64,000 nucleotides of DNA from JAEUMY01 sp031394355. GTDB lineage: Bacteria; Pseudomonadota; Gammaproteobacteria; Burkholderiales; Usitatibacteraceae. The notes below the pieces were generated by a model, which was given only the letters and a program-made list of their open reading frames with translations, ran no database searches and was not told the DNA's origin. Below, piece after piece: positions 24,422-34,049 of this stretch (positions within the stretch are counted from its first letter, which is position 1; the number at the start of each line of letters is the position of its first letter). Made by a program: the position numbers and the translations under genes. The DNA lies in NCBI GenBank assembly GCA_031394355.1, contig JANNSU010000051.1, positions 1 through 64,000 on the forward strand, in the 5' to 3' direction.

Positions 24422-26926
24422 ATGGCATCACGGCTAGGCGTTTTATTCCTGATTTTGCTCGCGCAATGCGTTGCGTGCGGCACGGCTTGGGGCGCTACGA
24501 CAGACTCGAATGTAGAGCGGCACCCGCAGGAAATTCGTGCGCTGAAGGACCCGCAGTCGGTACTGGCCGAGCTGCCTCTCCAGATCGCGGCCGCCCGCCA
24601 GCGCGCAGACTTTCGGGAGCTTGCCCTGCTCCACCTGGCAGAGGCCAATGCCTGCAGAGTCATGGGCAACTTCGCATGCCAGGCTGCTGCCGGCCAGCGC
24701 GCACACCAGGCCGCTGAGCAGGCTGGCCAAGTTTCGTTGCAGGTGCGCGGTTTGATCATAGAAAGCCGCGGAAGACTCGCTTTGCAGGATTTCAGCCGCA
24801 CGTCGCAGTTATTGACGACTGCAGAGCGGATCCTCAATCGAGAGCCAAATCCCGAGGCATTGGCTGATGTCTACCTGGCGTATTCCTCTCTGAGCTATTC
24901 CATAGGCAAGCATGCCAAGGCGGCTGAATACGCGCGAAGGGGGTTGGACGCACTTGGAGATCGACCATCGCTCATCATCCGCATCCGTCTCATCAGGAAT
25001 CAGGCGCGAGCGCTCGCGCAGACCAAGGACACAGCGGGCGCACGCGCGGCATTGCGGCAGGCCATCGGGCTCATCGAGGGATTGGATGACCCGAAGCTGG
25101 TCGCTGAGCTGTTTCTGGAGAGTGCCCGAATCGCACGATCAGAACGCGATGTCGCGACCCAGGAAGCCGACGGCCGGAAGATTCTGGAGTTGGCCAAGAG
25201 CCTTGAGAATACGCAAGTGACCGGGCTGGGCCACGAAGTATTGGGGCTTGCTGCACTCGACCGCAAGGACAGACCCACCGCAAAGAAGCAGCTCACCAAG
25301 GCGCATCAGTACTTCCAGGACTTGAAGCTGTATCGCGATGAGCGGCGAGTACTCAGGTTCTTGCTTGGCATCCTGCTGGAAGAAAAGTCGAATCGTGGCG
25401 AGCTGGATCGTCTGATGATGCGAATGGTGTCGCTCGAATCGAAGCTCGAGCTTGAAGACCGGACATTTGCTGCCGACGATTTTGAAGCGCGACTCAATTT
25501 TTTCAAGCAGGAGATGGACGTGAAGCGGCTTGAAGAAGTTGCCGCGATTGACAAGGAAAGGGTGGCCTCACTCGCTGAGCAAAGGAAGCTTGCCGTCTGG
25601 GTTTCAGTGCTGGTTGCAACGCTGCTCGTGGTCGTCGCGATCCTGTTTGTCATGCAGCGCAAATACACCGGGCGGCTGGCAGAAAGCGAGTCCCGCTACC
25701 GCATGCTCGCCGACAACTCGCGCGACCTTGTGGTGCGCATGCGCCCTGACGGACACCGGCTCTACGTATCCCCCGCCTCCCGAGAGCTTCTGGGCCTGGA
25801 ACCGGAAGCGCTATTGGAAAGCAAGTTGGACCTGGTCCACCCGGACGACAAGGAGGCACTGGCCAGCGAATTCCGTCGATTGGGCGAGCAAGGCGGCTCG
25901 ACCAATGTGGTCTATCGCGCGCGGCACGCTGATGGCCACTATGTGTGGATCGAGGCCGCAGCGACACTGGTTCAACATTCCGAGGCCACGGGACAGCCTG
26001 AAATCCTTTACGCCGGTCGAGACGTCAGCGCCCGCGTTCGTGCAGAGATGGCCCTGGCGGAGAGCGAAGCCCGCCTTCGAGCGGTCACAGACAACATCCC
26101 GGCACTGATTGCGCGCGTTGACCAGGCGCAGCGCTACACCTTTGCCAATGCCTTCATGGGCCGGGTGTTCGGCGTCGACCCCCAATCGACCCTCGGGCGC
26201 ACCATGCGAGAGACTCGGGGAGAGGAAATTTATTCATTCGTCGAGCCCTACGTCCTTCGCGCCTTGAAGGGTGAAGCCGTTCAATTCGAGGGCACGGGAA
26301 TGGCTGCGGGTCGCGAGTATCACTTCCGGTCCCACTATGTACCGGACATCGGGCCAGATGGCGCGGTCACAGGCTTTTTCGCCCTCACCTTCGACATTAC
26401 GGACCTGAAGCGGGCCCAGACCGAGTTGGGCCGCCTGATCCGGATTGACAGCATGACCGGTGTGGCCAACCGGAGACACTTTGACGAGCGATTGACTGCG
26501 GCCATTGCCAGTGCGCGACGGCACGGGACTGCGATCTGCCTGCTGTCCCTGGATATTGATCACTTCAAGCAGATCAATGACACACATGGCCATGCGGCAG
26601 GCGATGCCGTCATCATCGAAGTGGCCGAACGCATGCGATCCCAAGTGCGGGCGGAGGATCTGGTCGCACGATTGGGTGGAGACGAGTTTGCCGTGATCAT
26701 CGAGCAGGCGGAGGCCGTGACAGGCGCAACCATCGCTGCAAAAATGTTGGCGGCCATGCAGGCGCCGGTTGTGATCGGCTCGCTGCAGTTGCCAGTCAAG
26801 GTCAGCATCGGCGTCGGCTTCGCCCTTCATCCCGACACCTTCGAACATCTTCTCGGCATGGCCGATCGTGCGCTCTACCGCTCCAAGTCGGCGGGTCGCG
26901 GGACGTACACCATCGAAACGGACTGA
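24422..26926 (+). CDS. Membrane diguanylate cyclase with TPR-like sensor and two PAS domains
   Basis: 834 residues from the ATG at 24422, chosen because it begins a signal peptide (MASRLGVLFLILLAQCVACG). A periplasmic helical-repeat domain (about 30-370), a membrane helix (LAVWVSVLVATLLVVVAILF), PAS 1 (YRMLADNSRDLVVRM), PAS 2 (LRAVTDNIPALIARV) and a GGDEF domain follow. The cyclase signature is intact (RLGGDEFAVI), with the Asp-Gly-Ala-free start DSMTGVANRRHF and the product-inhibition site RAED five residues upstream. It should make cyclic di-GMP in response to an external or redox/ligand cue. No EAL domain. Confidence 0.9.
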   Translation: MASRLGVLFLILLAQCVACGTAWGATTDSNVERHPQEIRALKDPQSVLAELPLQIAAARQRADFRELALLHLAEANACRVMGNFACQAAAGQRAHQAAEQAGQVSLQVRGLIIESRGRLALQDFSRTSQLLTTAERILNREPNPEALADVYLAYSSLSYSIGKHAKAAEYARRGLDALGDRPSLIIRIRLIRNQARALAQTKDTAGARAALRQAIGLIEGLDDPKLVAELFLESARIARSERDVATQEADGRKILELAKSLENTQVTGLGHEVLGLAALDRKDRPTAKKQLTKAHQYFQDLKLYRDERRVLRFLLGILLEEKSNRGELDRLMMRMVSLESKLELEDRTFAADDFEARLNFFKQEMDVKRLEEVAAIDKERVASLAEQRKLAVWVSVLVATLLVVVAILFVMQRKYTGRLAESESRYRMLADNSRDLVVRMRPDGHRLYVSPASRELLGLEPEALLESKLDLVHPDDKEALASEFRRLGEQGGSTNVVYRARHADGHYVWIEAAATLVQHSEATGQPEILYAGRDVSARVRAEMALAESEARLRAVTDNIPALIARVDQAQRYTFANAFMGRVFGVDPQSTLGRTMRETRGEEIYSFVEPYVLRALKGEAVQFEGTGMAAGREYHFRSHYVPDIGPDGAVTGFFALTFDITDLKRAQTELGRLIRIDSMTGVANRRHFDERLTAAIASARRHGTAICLLSLDIDHFKQINDTHGHAAGDAVIIEVAERMRSQVRAEDLVARLGGDEFAVIIEQAEAVTGATIAAKMLAAMQAPVVIGSLQLPVKVSIGVGFALHPDTFEHLLGMADRALYRSKSAGRGTYTIETD

Positions 26927-26967
26927 GTCAGCGTCAGGCGGCTTGTCCGAGGTGTTGCATCAACCAT

Positions 26968-27555
26968 TCAATTGGTCGGTACCCGGCTGCACGATTCGCC
27001 AGGCGCGCGCGGCGGCACACGCCACAAGTACACCTTGCTCTCCTTCTTCAACCCGATGACCTTGTCTGGCGCAGGCAGCGTCAGCATCTTCTCCGGCCGC
27101 CAGTCGCCCATGTCCCAGTCATGCGAGACGATGCGCGTGCCGGGCTTGAGGCAAAGCAGGCGCGGACGGAGTTGCAGATTCACCTCCGGCAGCAGATACA
27201 TCGTGATGACGGTCGCCTGAGACAGGTCGGCCTGGAACAGATCCATTTCCACGAACCTGGCACGCGCCGCCACACCGGCCTTGGCTGCGTTGTCGCGGCT
27301 TTGCCGCACCAGATCTGCCACCAGCTCAACACCCAGCCCGCGCGCGCCGAAACGCCGCGCGGCAGTGATGACAATGCGGCCATCGCCCGAGCCCAGATCG
27401 ATCACGTAATCCTGTTTGCCCACCCCTGCGATCTCCAGCATGGCGACCGTGATGTTGTCCGGCGTGGTGATGAAGGGGACCTCATCATGCTGCGCCCCTG
27501 CGGAGGCTGACTGCAGCAGACCGGTCAGCAGAAGCAGGCGCAGCACATCGTTCAT
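26968..27555 (-). CDS. Exported SAM-dependent methyltransferase-like protein
   Basis: 195 residues. An N-terminal hydrophobic leader (MNDVLRLLLLTGLLQSASAG, then AQ) resembles a signal peptide. The class I methyltransferase motif I is intact (VIDLGSGDGRIVITAA), with ARFVEMDLFQADLS and TMYLLPEVNLQLRP downstream. A periplasmic SAM enzyme is odd because SAM is cytoplasmic; the leader may instead be an anchor, or the domain may have another role. It starts 8 bp after the MscS-type gene's stop, so they form an operon. Confidence 0.75.
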   Translation of the reverse strand: MNDVLRLLLLTGLLQSASAGAQHDEVPFITTPDNITVAMLEIAGVGKQDYVIDLGSGDGRIVITAARRFGARGLGVELVADLVRQSRDNAAKAGVAARARFVEMDLFQADLSQATVITMYLLPEVNLQLRPRLLCLKPGTRIVSHDWDMGDWRPEKMLTLPAPDKVIGLKKESKVYLWRVPPRAPGESCSRVPTN

Positions 27556-27563
27556 CGCCGAGC

Positions 27564-29060
27564 TCAGTTGACAGCGAAGAATGATTTGATCTGGCTCACC
27601 AGATCATTCTGGCTTCGGGCGCGCACTTCGTGCTCCGCCGCATTCTGCTTGGCCAGAAGATCGTTGTTGCGATCCACCAACACTGCAGAAATGTCGCGCG
27701 CAAAATCCGGCCGAGCCGTGAGGATGGCGCGGAACCCTTCCTTGTCCAGGCGGTAGCACTCCACATCGGTTCTGGCACTCACGCTCGCGCGCCGGGGTTG
27801 ACCTGTCATGAGCCCCATCTCGCCAAACACGTTGCCGGCATGCAGCGTGGCCAGATGCCGACGCTCTCCACCCTCCTGCTCGCGCCACACATCACATTCA
27901 CCATTGTTGATGAGATACAGCCAGTGCGCCACCGCGCCCTCACGAGTGATGTTGTCGCCCTTGAGGAAGGGTGCGGGAATGAGGTGATGTGCCAGCTTGT
28001 CCATCTCGGCCGGTGTGAGTCCACGGAACAGATCGACCTTGCCGAGAATATCAATGCGACGCGCATGCTCCCGCGCGGCTGCGCTGGCACGCGTGCTTTC
28101 GTCATCATTCACCAGCATGCGCTCGGCGATGGGCATGATGACGGGAATGCCATTTCGCATGAGCGCAGTGTGGATGTGTGCCCGTACATCGCTGTCGGTG
28201 GGGTCATCACGCTGAAAATCTTCCAGCCAGTAGCGGAGCGCGAAGCGTCCGCCGTTGGGCAACACCTCCATGAGCACGGCGTTGGGCGGTGGATCCTTGG
28301 CCACGTTCGGGATGTGTCCATCCACCACCGCTGCCTCCAGCACATTCAGCACGCGGGTCACGCCCTGATCCGTCGCCAGGTTGACCCACACCCAGCGGCG
28401 CCACACCGGCTTCGCGTCCCGCCGCGAACCCATGACCAGAAAGCGGTTCTTCATCAGGTAGCTGTTGGGCACCACCAGCGTTTCACGGTTGCGCGTCTCG
28501 ATGGCCGTGAAGCGCCAACGAATCTCAACCACCTTGCCCGACACGTCATCCAGCTTGACCCAGTCACCAATGCGGATGGAGTTGTCCAGCTGTAGCGCCA
28601 CACCACCCAGGATGTTGCCCAGCGTGTCCTGCATGGAAAAGGCCACGATGGCCGTCACCACAGCCGAGGTCGCCATGATGGATGACAGATTCACACCCTC
28701 CATGCGCCACCACAGCACCATCCAGACGATGAAGAGCGCCGTGACAGAAAGATCCTCCATGATGCGCGGAGGATTCAAGCGCAGGCGCGGCAGCAGACCA
28801 CGAAAGAACAGCATGCCAACCATTCGCAGCAGGGTGGCGGATATCACCACGCCGATTACGTCGCGCACCCAGGACGACACCTGGGGTCCCGTCCAGCCCG
28901 CGAGACTGCCGTTGACCACCTCGACCAGTGCAGCGCCCAGCGCCACCAGCAGCATGGAGCGCGACGTGGCGCGGTCGTCCGGCCGCACAAGCATTCCCGT
29001 GAGCGCCAAGGCCACCGTGAGCCCGGCGGCCATGTAAACCGTCTGTGCGGTCTGAAACAT
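27564..29060 (-). CDS. MscS-family channel with cyclic-nucleotide-binding domain (bCNG-like)
   Basis: 498 residues. Several N-terminal membrane helices (residues 8-125) lead into the MscS pore-lining helix and beta domain (VAFSMQDTLGNILGGVALQL, IGDWVKLDDVSGKVVEIRWR). The C-terminal CNBD is near 350-470, with FGEMGLMTGQPRRASVSA, the phosphate-binding cassette including the Arg that contacts cyclic nucleotide phosphate. MscS-CNBD (bCNG) proteins are ligand-gated rather than purely tension-gated in the cases studied. It is the first gene of a two-gene operon with the exported methyltransferase. Confidence 0.9.
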   Translation of the reverse strand: MFQTAQTVYMAAGLTVALALTGMLVRPDDRATSRSMLLVALGAALVEVVNGSLAGWTGPQVSSWVRDVIGVVISATLLRMVGMLFFRGLLPRLRLNPPRIMEDLSVTALFIVWMVLWWRMEGVNLSSIMATSAVVTAIVAFSMQDTLGNILGGVALQLDNSIRIGDWVKLDDVSGKVVEIRWRFTAIETRNRETLVVPNSYLMKNRFLVMGSRRDAKPVWRRWVWVNLATDQGVTRVLNVLEAAVVDGHIPNVAKDPPPNAVLMEVLPNGGRFALRYWLEDFQRDDPTDSDVRAHIHTALMRNGIPVIMPIAERMLVNDDESTRASAAAREHARRIDILGKVDLFRGLTPAEMDKLAHHLIPAPFLKGDNITREGAVAHWLYLINNGECDVWREQEGGERRHLATLHAGNVFGEMGLMTGQPRRASVSARTDVECYRLDKEGFRAILTARPDFARDISAVLVDRNNDLLAKQNAAEHEVRARSQNDLVSQIKSFFAVN

Positions 29061-29241
29061 GCGGTCTTTTCTCCCCGAATAGTCGCACCGTCACGAAGGA
29101 CAGTTCGACGTCATGTTACCGGCTTGTGTCAGGGTCGGCAGCAAAACCTTGGTGGCGGCATTGCCGCCGGGGCGACAAGTCCGCTGCAAGATTGAAGGGG
29201 TTCCATTGTGCGCGGGTTCTGCTGGCAGGGCTTGCCACCTC

Positions 29242-29257
29242 GCCGCCTGCAGGCGGC
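29242..29257. repeat. GCCGCCTGCAGGCGGC palindrome
   Basis: Perfect 16-bp palindrome inside a REP-like intergenic stretch (29200-29300). The rest of 29061-29397 holds no gene. Confidence 0.7.
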
Positions 29258-29312
29258 TCCTACTCGGCCCTGTCCCACTGCGCATTGGCGCACTTGGAGC
29301 CGCAGGCCTCAT

Positions 29313-29370
29313 CCCTGTCGGTCGAGCGTTCGATCCGGATGTTCCACCAAACAAGAAGGGCCGCCGAAAA
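29313..29370. repeat. 58-bp direct repeat, left copy (possible attachment-site remnant)
   Basis: One mismatch from 42719-42776. It contains GTTCGATCCGGATGTTCCAC then CA, which resembles a tRNA T-loop and CCA end, and then AACAAGAAGGGCCGCC, which matches the trailer of the tRNA-Ala gene. It marks the left edge of the RHS region. Confidence 0.6.
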
Positions 29371-29397
29371 CTGTGCCGCGACACATATGGATTCCAC

Positions 29398-30002
29398 TTA
29401 GCGACACATAAAGCTGCGCCTTAAATGACGGAATTCCCTTATTGCGGGCCCACTTACGACGCATAAGGGTGCCGTTGGATTGAAATACGACACATAAGGC
29501 TGCGCTTGGCATTCACTCCATAGTTCGAGCACGGTGCACCTTTGGCCCAGTTTTAAACGGAAATCAACACACTTGTTCCCAAATTTTGCCTTCGTCAAGT
29601 TTAGGGATTTTTGCATACAGTCATAGGCAACCCTGCATGCTTCCGGATGCAAAATGCAAGTTAGTTTGTCGCTCGTTGTTGCCATCAACCCAAGGGGGTC
29701 TGTGTTGCGCAACGGACTCCCATTTGCATACCCAAATGTACTCAGACCGCCGCTCAACCCAATCGGATCACTCTGCCGATATCTGCCTGTTGATGGGTCG
29801 TAATCTCTGAAGTAGTTGTAGCTAGTACCTGTCTCTTGATCCGCATACTGCCCTGGGAACCTAAGGTTGTACGTGAAGCTTCCCACCCCACTCGGATTGC
29901 TGTCCAGTGTCGAATTCCCAAACGGCCCCGAATTCTCATTGACCCACACCACCTGATTCGTACTCGGCTTCGTGACGGCGCGCGCGGTACCAAGGTGGTC
30001 AC
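29398..30002 (-). pseudogene. Orphan RHS core plus tip cassette 1
   Basis: No proper start: similarity begins sharply at DHLGTARAVTKPSTN and runs through the RHS core (NLRFPGQYADQETGTSYNYF, RDYDPSTGRYRQSDPIGLSG) to a variable tip of about 95 residues beginning DPLGLMATTSDKLTCILHPE. The tip is Cys-rich and of unknown function. It lacks shell, signal peptide and probably a start codon, like orphan rhs-CT cassettes that serve as donors for tip replacement. Short direct repeats (CGACACATAARGCTGCGC) lie near 29402 and 29489 inside its 3' end, with a third, degenerate copy near 29457. Confidence 0.7.
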
Positions 30003-30023
30003 TGTTACTCTTTCTTGTTTCTT

Positions 30024-30464
30024 CTACGGAAATTGCACTTCCCCAGAAGCTTGCACTCGTGCCTTGCCACAGGAAACATCATTGAATGTCCAACGAATTG
30101 AGATAGCCGTCCTAAAATCCACATCGGGAAGCCTGTCATTCAATGGGAGTCGGCCAATCAAAGTTTCATTCGGATAAATCCACCTACAAGAGCCGTCGCC
30201 AGTGACAACTGCAACATGCCCGTATTTTGGGGGGCCAAGCTCATTTGAGGATTTGCTGCGCGCTTCAATTCGCATGTTTGCTCCGCCCCTCCAGGGCTCA
30301 TTCCCCCAATACAGCCCCACTCGCTCGCTGCTGTTGTTGGAAATTTGGATTTCTAGCAGGGCCTTTCCGTTGGCAACCAGCTTTCGAGCCTCAATTTCAA
30401 GAGCGTGTGTTTCATTCAGAAATGAACTCAATAAAAACAGAAGAGAAAATCTCAGTAGCTTCAT
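30024..30464 (-). CDS. Secreted hypothetical, candidate immunity protein
   Basis: 146 residues from the ATG at 30464, chosen because it begins a signal peptide (MKLLRFSLLFLLSSFLNETH, then ALE). A beta-rich domain follows (NSSERVGLYWGNEPWRGGAN, then NETLIGRLPLNDRLPDVDFR). Not a named family. It directly follows the HExxH-bearing orphan RHS tip on the same strand, the usual place for an immunity gene. A periplasmic location would fit protection against an imported toxin. Function is inferred only from position. Confidence 0.55.
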   Translation of the reverse strand: MKLLRFSLLFLLSSFLNETHALEIEARKLVANGKALLEIQISNNSSERVGLYWGNEPWRGGANMRIEARSKSSNELGPPKYGHVAVVTGDGSCRWIYPNETLIGRLPLNDRLPDVDFRTAISIRWTFNDVSCGKARVQASGEVQFP

Positions 30465-30468
30465 CAAG

Positions 30469-31191
30469 TCACCTAGGAAGAGGAGTATTGGGCATGATGC
30501 ATCTCTCAACGATTTGAGTTTCGTGGTGGTCCAAATATGACCTAAGCGCTTCTCGGCAACCACCTTCGCACTTTTGCTCTAGTAGCTTCCTAATAGCGCA
30601 TGCGCGAGAAGCCTTTGACGCTCTACATTCGGTTGCATCCACTGTTAACACCGTAAAGTAGATCTGAAGACCTCGGGCTTTGTTGGCACAGACTCGCGGA
30701 TTCTCTTTCAGAGCATCTGCAATGTGCACCATCTCATGTTCACGAGTGCATTCGACGATGCATGGTTCTTGCCATGGCCAAATCGAAGGCTCCATTCCAC
30801 CATCTCCGTCGCACATGATTGTGTTAATTGTTGTGTCAACGGGACCGCCGACTGAAACCAGCCCAGTTGCATCTACATAACGCAATGGTGAGGCTCTTGA
30901 ATATGCGAAGGTATTCAACCCACCCTTGAGCCCAATCGGATCACTCTGCCGATATCTACCTGTTGTGGGGTCATAATCCCTGAAATAGTTGTAGCTCGTG
31001 CCCGTTTCTGCATCAGCATACTGCCCCGGGAACCGGAGGTTGTATGTAAAGGCACCCAGCCCACTCGGATTGCTGTCCGGCGTTGAGTTGCCGAACGGCT
31101 CCGAATTCTCATTCACCCACACCACCTGATTCGTACTCGGTTTGGTGACAGCTCTCGGCGTGCCCAGATGATCGGCGTAACGGCGCAACAA
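30469..31191 (-). CDS. Orphan RHS core with HExxH tip (cassette 2)
   Basis: About 240 residues. The first similarity is ADHLGTPRAVTKPSTNQVVW; the RHS core ends near DATGLV, and a tip of about 125 residues follows. The tip contains REHEMVHIADAL, an HExxH zinc-peptidase motif, and many Cys. The only start is a TTG at 31191 with no RBS, directly after the lipoprotein stop, so it may be a silent cassette or be translated by coupling. It lacks the shell needed for delivery. A secreted 146-residue neighbour is a candidate immunity protein. Confidence 0.65.
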   Translation of the reverse strand: MLRRYADHLGTPRAVTKPSTNQVVWVNENSEPFGNSTPDSNPSGLGAFTYNLRFPGQYADAETGTSYNYFRDYDPTTGRYRQSDPIGLKGGLNTFAYSRASPLRYVDATGLVSVGGPVDTTINTIMCDGDGGMEPSIWPWQEPCIVECTREHEMVHIADALKENPRVCANKARGLQIYFTVLTVDATECRASKASRACAIRKLLEQKCEGGCREALRSYLDHHETQIVERCIMPNTPLPR

Positions 31192-31560
31192 CTAGGAGAT
31201 CTTGACTTTGCGCTCCAATACTTTACCGCTATCAGAGATTTCAAAGTAGGCAAGGACAGAGCCTTCAAGGTAGGAAACTACTCTCTCTGTCTTGGTGCCT
31301 CTTGGTGCTTGGAAGTGGGTTGAAAGAGGCTCAAACTCTTTGCTGTGTGTAGACGCCACAAACGTACCGTCAGTTTGCCGAGTAAAAGTGACATGGGGCT
31401 GGCCAAACAATTTGATAGCCGCAGATTCGGTAGCCCCAATCTCAATGGACATGAATTTTTCGCGTGCTGCCAACTCACCTTGATTGAAAACAAGTCGATC
31501 ACAAGCCACCAACAGAGTAAGCAACACAATGCAAAAGAGCCCTCTGAAAATTGCACCCAT
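31192..31560 (-). CDS. Small lipoprotein, candidate immunity protein
   Basis: 122 residues from the ATG at 31560 (MGAIFRGLFCIVLLTLLVAC), with a lipobox (LLVAC). The mature part has MSIEIGATESAAIKLFGQPH and VSYLEGSVLAYFEISDSGKV, reminiscent of SmpA/BamE-like small outer-membrane-associated folds. In-frame ATGs at 31581 and 31611 are alternatives. It follows the 3' end of an RHS gene with a Cys-rich tip and could protect against it. Function is inferred from position. Confidence 0.6.
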   Translation of the reverse strand: MGAIFRGLFCIVLLTLLVACDRLVFNQGELAAREKFMSIEIGATESAAIKLFGQPHVTFTRQTDGTFVASTHSKEFEPLSTHFQAPRGTKTERVVSYLEGSVLAYFEISDSGKVLERKVKIS

Positions 31561-31580
31561 AGGTCTGTCCTTTGATCCCA

Positions 31581-33250
31581 TCAATATGCAGTCCTGCAGT
31601 GAGCTAAACAATCCTTCTTTGGCTCACATAGACGCCCGTAACGGTTTGCAATCTCATCATCTACGGAGTCCTTTCTCCACTTCTCCTCAAATATGTAACC
31701 TTGCGCCACAAGCTGATATGCCTCGCGAATTCTGCCTGCCTGCCGAGCGATATACTGCCCGCACTTTTTCGCGGCCTCGCAAGAGACGACACAGTGAAGA
31801 AGTTTGTCATTTCGGCGCCATCCTTCCTTTCCAGACTTCGCCCAAGTTTCATTGCTGACTTTGGCAACACATGCAAGTCCTTCATCAGGGGGCACATCGT
31901 TGGGACCTGGAAATTCCAGACTCCAAGTCAATCCCCTCGGATCACTCAGCATCAGTGGCTGACTTGCTACATACGCGTAGGTATTGATCCCGCCTTTCAA
32001 CCCAATCGGATCACTCTGCCTGTATCTGCCTGTTGTGGGGTCGTAGTCTCGATAGTAGTTGTAGGTCGTTCCCGTCTCCACATCCGCGTATTGCCCCGGA
32101 AACCGCAGGTTGTACACAAATGCCCCCAGCCCACTCGGATTGCCATTCGGCATCGAATTCCCAAACGGCTCCGAATTCTCATTGACCCACACCACCTGAT
32201 TCGTGCTCGGCTTCGTGACGGCGCGCGCGGTACCAAGGTGGTCGGCATGCACGTAAAGGAACCCCGGATCCTCCGCCACCGTCAGATGCAGTGTCGGCGG
32301 TGCAGCCCCGGTTCCACTCGACTCCGTCGCCGTAGCCCCCGTCAATGTCGCCGGATTCGATCCCATCGTGGCACTCGTCACACTCACCGTGACCGTACAC
32401 CCAGTGGCCGGCAGATTCGGCACAGTCAGGTTGAGACTCGTCGCCCCCACTGTCAGGCTCGGACTGTTCGTCGTCCCCGCACACGTGCCGCCAAGGGTCG
32501 AACTCGCCACCGTCATCCCCGTCATCGACCCGGTGAAGTTCACATTGGTCAGCGCGATGTTCAACGGGCTGGCCAGCGTGATCCGGAGCGTGCTCTGACT
32601 GCCACTCTCCATCCACGCCGGCTCAAACTTGGCCGTGACCGTGGGGGGATTGGGCTGGTTGACGACGTTGAGGGTCGCCGTGTTGGCTGGTGAGCCTTGA
32701 TCGGTTTCATTGCTCGTCGCGCCAGTGGCCGTGTTGCCGTGGCTTCCCGTTGTGGCGCTGGTCACCTGAACAGTGATTGTGCACCCACCCGCCGCGAGGC
32801 TCGCGACGGTGAGATCCAGGCTGGTCGCCCCGATGGTGAGCGCCGGTGTCGAGGTCACACCCGTACAGCTCCCGCCCAGCGTGGCACTGGCCACGGTGAC
32901 GTTCGAGAGACTGTTGGTAAAGCGGACGTTGGTGAGGGCCGTCGTGTTGGGATTGGTCAGCGTGAAGGTCAGTGATGAGGTGCCACCGCTGATGAGGGTC
33001 TGTGGCGCGAAGGCTGCCTGCAGCGTCGGTGACAGCGGGGGCAGAAGCTCCAGCAGCAATCCGGCTGCCGGATAGTAGTTGCCCTGTGTCCAGGTCTGAT
33101 TGCCCGTCGGTGCAGTGCTGCCGAAGGTCTTGTCCGCAACCTGATTCGCGAAGTACCAGTGGTTGACTGTGGCCCGGCTCGTGAAGCCGGTAGCCGGGGT
33201 CAGCGCTACCACGTCGCGGTCGGTGACGAGGCCCAGAACGGTACTGGCCG
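31581..33250 (-). pseudogene. Second adaptor + RHS core + tip gene, 5'-truncated by RAYT insertion
   Basis: Nearly identical to the 35790-38045 gene from STVLGLVTDRDVVALTPATG onward: two Ig-like/DUF11-like repeats (residues about 110-330), HADHLGTARAVTKP, and the RHS core. It diverges at the tip. The roughly 115-residue tip (31581-31929) is Cys-rich with DKLLHCVVSCEAAKKCG. The signal peptide and first 170 or so codons are missing; upstream codons come from the RAYT element. Expression and export are therefore doubtful. Core spans about 31929-32249. Confidence 0.75.
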
Positions 33251-34038
33251 AATAAATGGGGTCAGACACCATTTTCCCCCAACTTCTTTGGCCTGCCCCT
33301 CGCTGCCGGTGCTGCGCGCCTCTCGCCCAATCCCTCAATCATCGCCTTGAACCTTTCATCGCCGAGCGCCCAGCCCTTGTGCGTTGTATCCCGAATGGCC
33401 TTGAGATCGTCTGGATCAATGTCCGCCTTGAACAGATCCCGATAGGCAATCTGCCGGACTTCATCGGTTCGATCAAGACGCACGTATTGGTCGGGCTCAA
33501 TCAGCCAATTCAGGTTGGGACCGCTCTGACCATAGGCATAGCGCCGATGGCTGGACCAGGGGTAGTCGCGGGGATGGGTCACCATGCTTGCACGAACCGG
33601 GTTGAGCTCGATATAGCGCATCAGGCTCAGCATGTACCGCTCGCTGTCGACGACAGTAGCCCGGTAGCGACCTTCCCAGAGCGTGCCGCTGCGCCGATAG
33701 GTGTGGTTGAAGTACTGCACGTACTTCCGGCCGGCAGACTGGAAGGACTTGCTGATGCTGTCGGTGTGGGTGGGTGTGGCCAAGAGATGGATATGGTTGG
33801 TCATCCAGACGTAAGCATGGATGGCAAGACCGAACCGGCCGGCAGCCTCGACCAGGGCATCGCGAAAGAACTGATAGTCCGAGTCGGCAGCAAAGATGAC
33901 CTGGCGGTTGTTGCCTCGTTGGATGATGTGCTGCGGCTGGCCGGGGATGACGTAGCGGGGGAGGCGGGCCATGGGTGGTCTTTGGGTGAGGGAAGACCGA
34001 TGCTAGCATGAATTAAATGGTGTCTGACCCCATTTATT
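33251..34038 (-). mobile_element. RAYT element with 24-bp perfect terminal inverted repeats
   Basis: Bases 33251-33274 and 34015-34038 are perfect inverted repeats with core ATGGGGTCAGACACCAT, around a Y1 transposase gene. It interrupts the 5' part of the second adaptor-RHS gene. Only 11 bp separate it from the IS30 element. Confidence 0.75.
33262..33972 (-). CDS. REP-associated tyrosine transposase (RAYT, Y1/HUH)
   Basis: 236 residues starting MARLPRYVIPGQPQHIIQRG. The HUH motif lies in MTNHIHLLATP, and the catalytic Tyr is likely in the helix RRSGTLWEGRYRATVVDSER or YMLSLMRYIELNPVRA, typical of RAYTs. The protein nicks and joins single-stranded DNA at REP-type hairpins. The C-terminus ends KKLGENGV within 12 bp of the left inverted repeat. 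Intact, so possibly active. Confidence 0.9.
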   Translation of the reverse strand: MARLPRYVIPGQPQHIIQRGNNRQVIFAADSDYQFFRDALVEAAGRFGLAIHAYVWMTNHIHLLATPTHTDSISKSFQSAGRKYVQYFNHTYRRSGTLWEGRYRATVVDSERYMLSLMRYIELNPVRASMVTHPRDYPWSSHRRYAYGQSGPNLNWLIEPDQYVRLDRTDEVRQIAYRDLFKADIDPDDLKAIRDTTHKGWALGDERFKAMIEGLGERRAAPAARGRPKKLGENGV

Positions 34039-34049
34039 GATCCAACGGC

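Noticed and set aside
29313..29349. A second complete tRNA on the plus strand
   Set aside because: Only T-loop-like and CCA-like sequence is present; stems do not pair and there is no 5' half.
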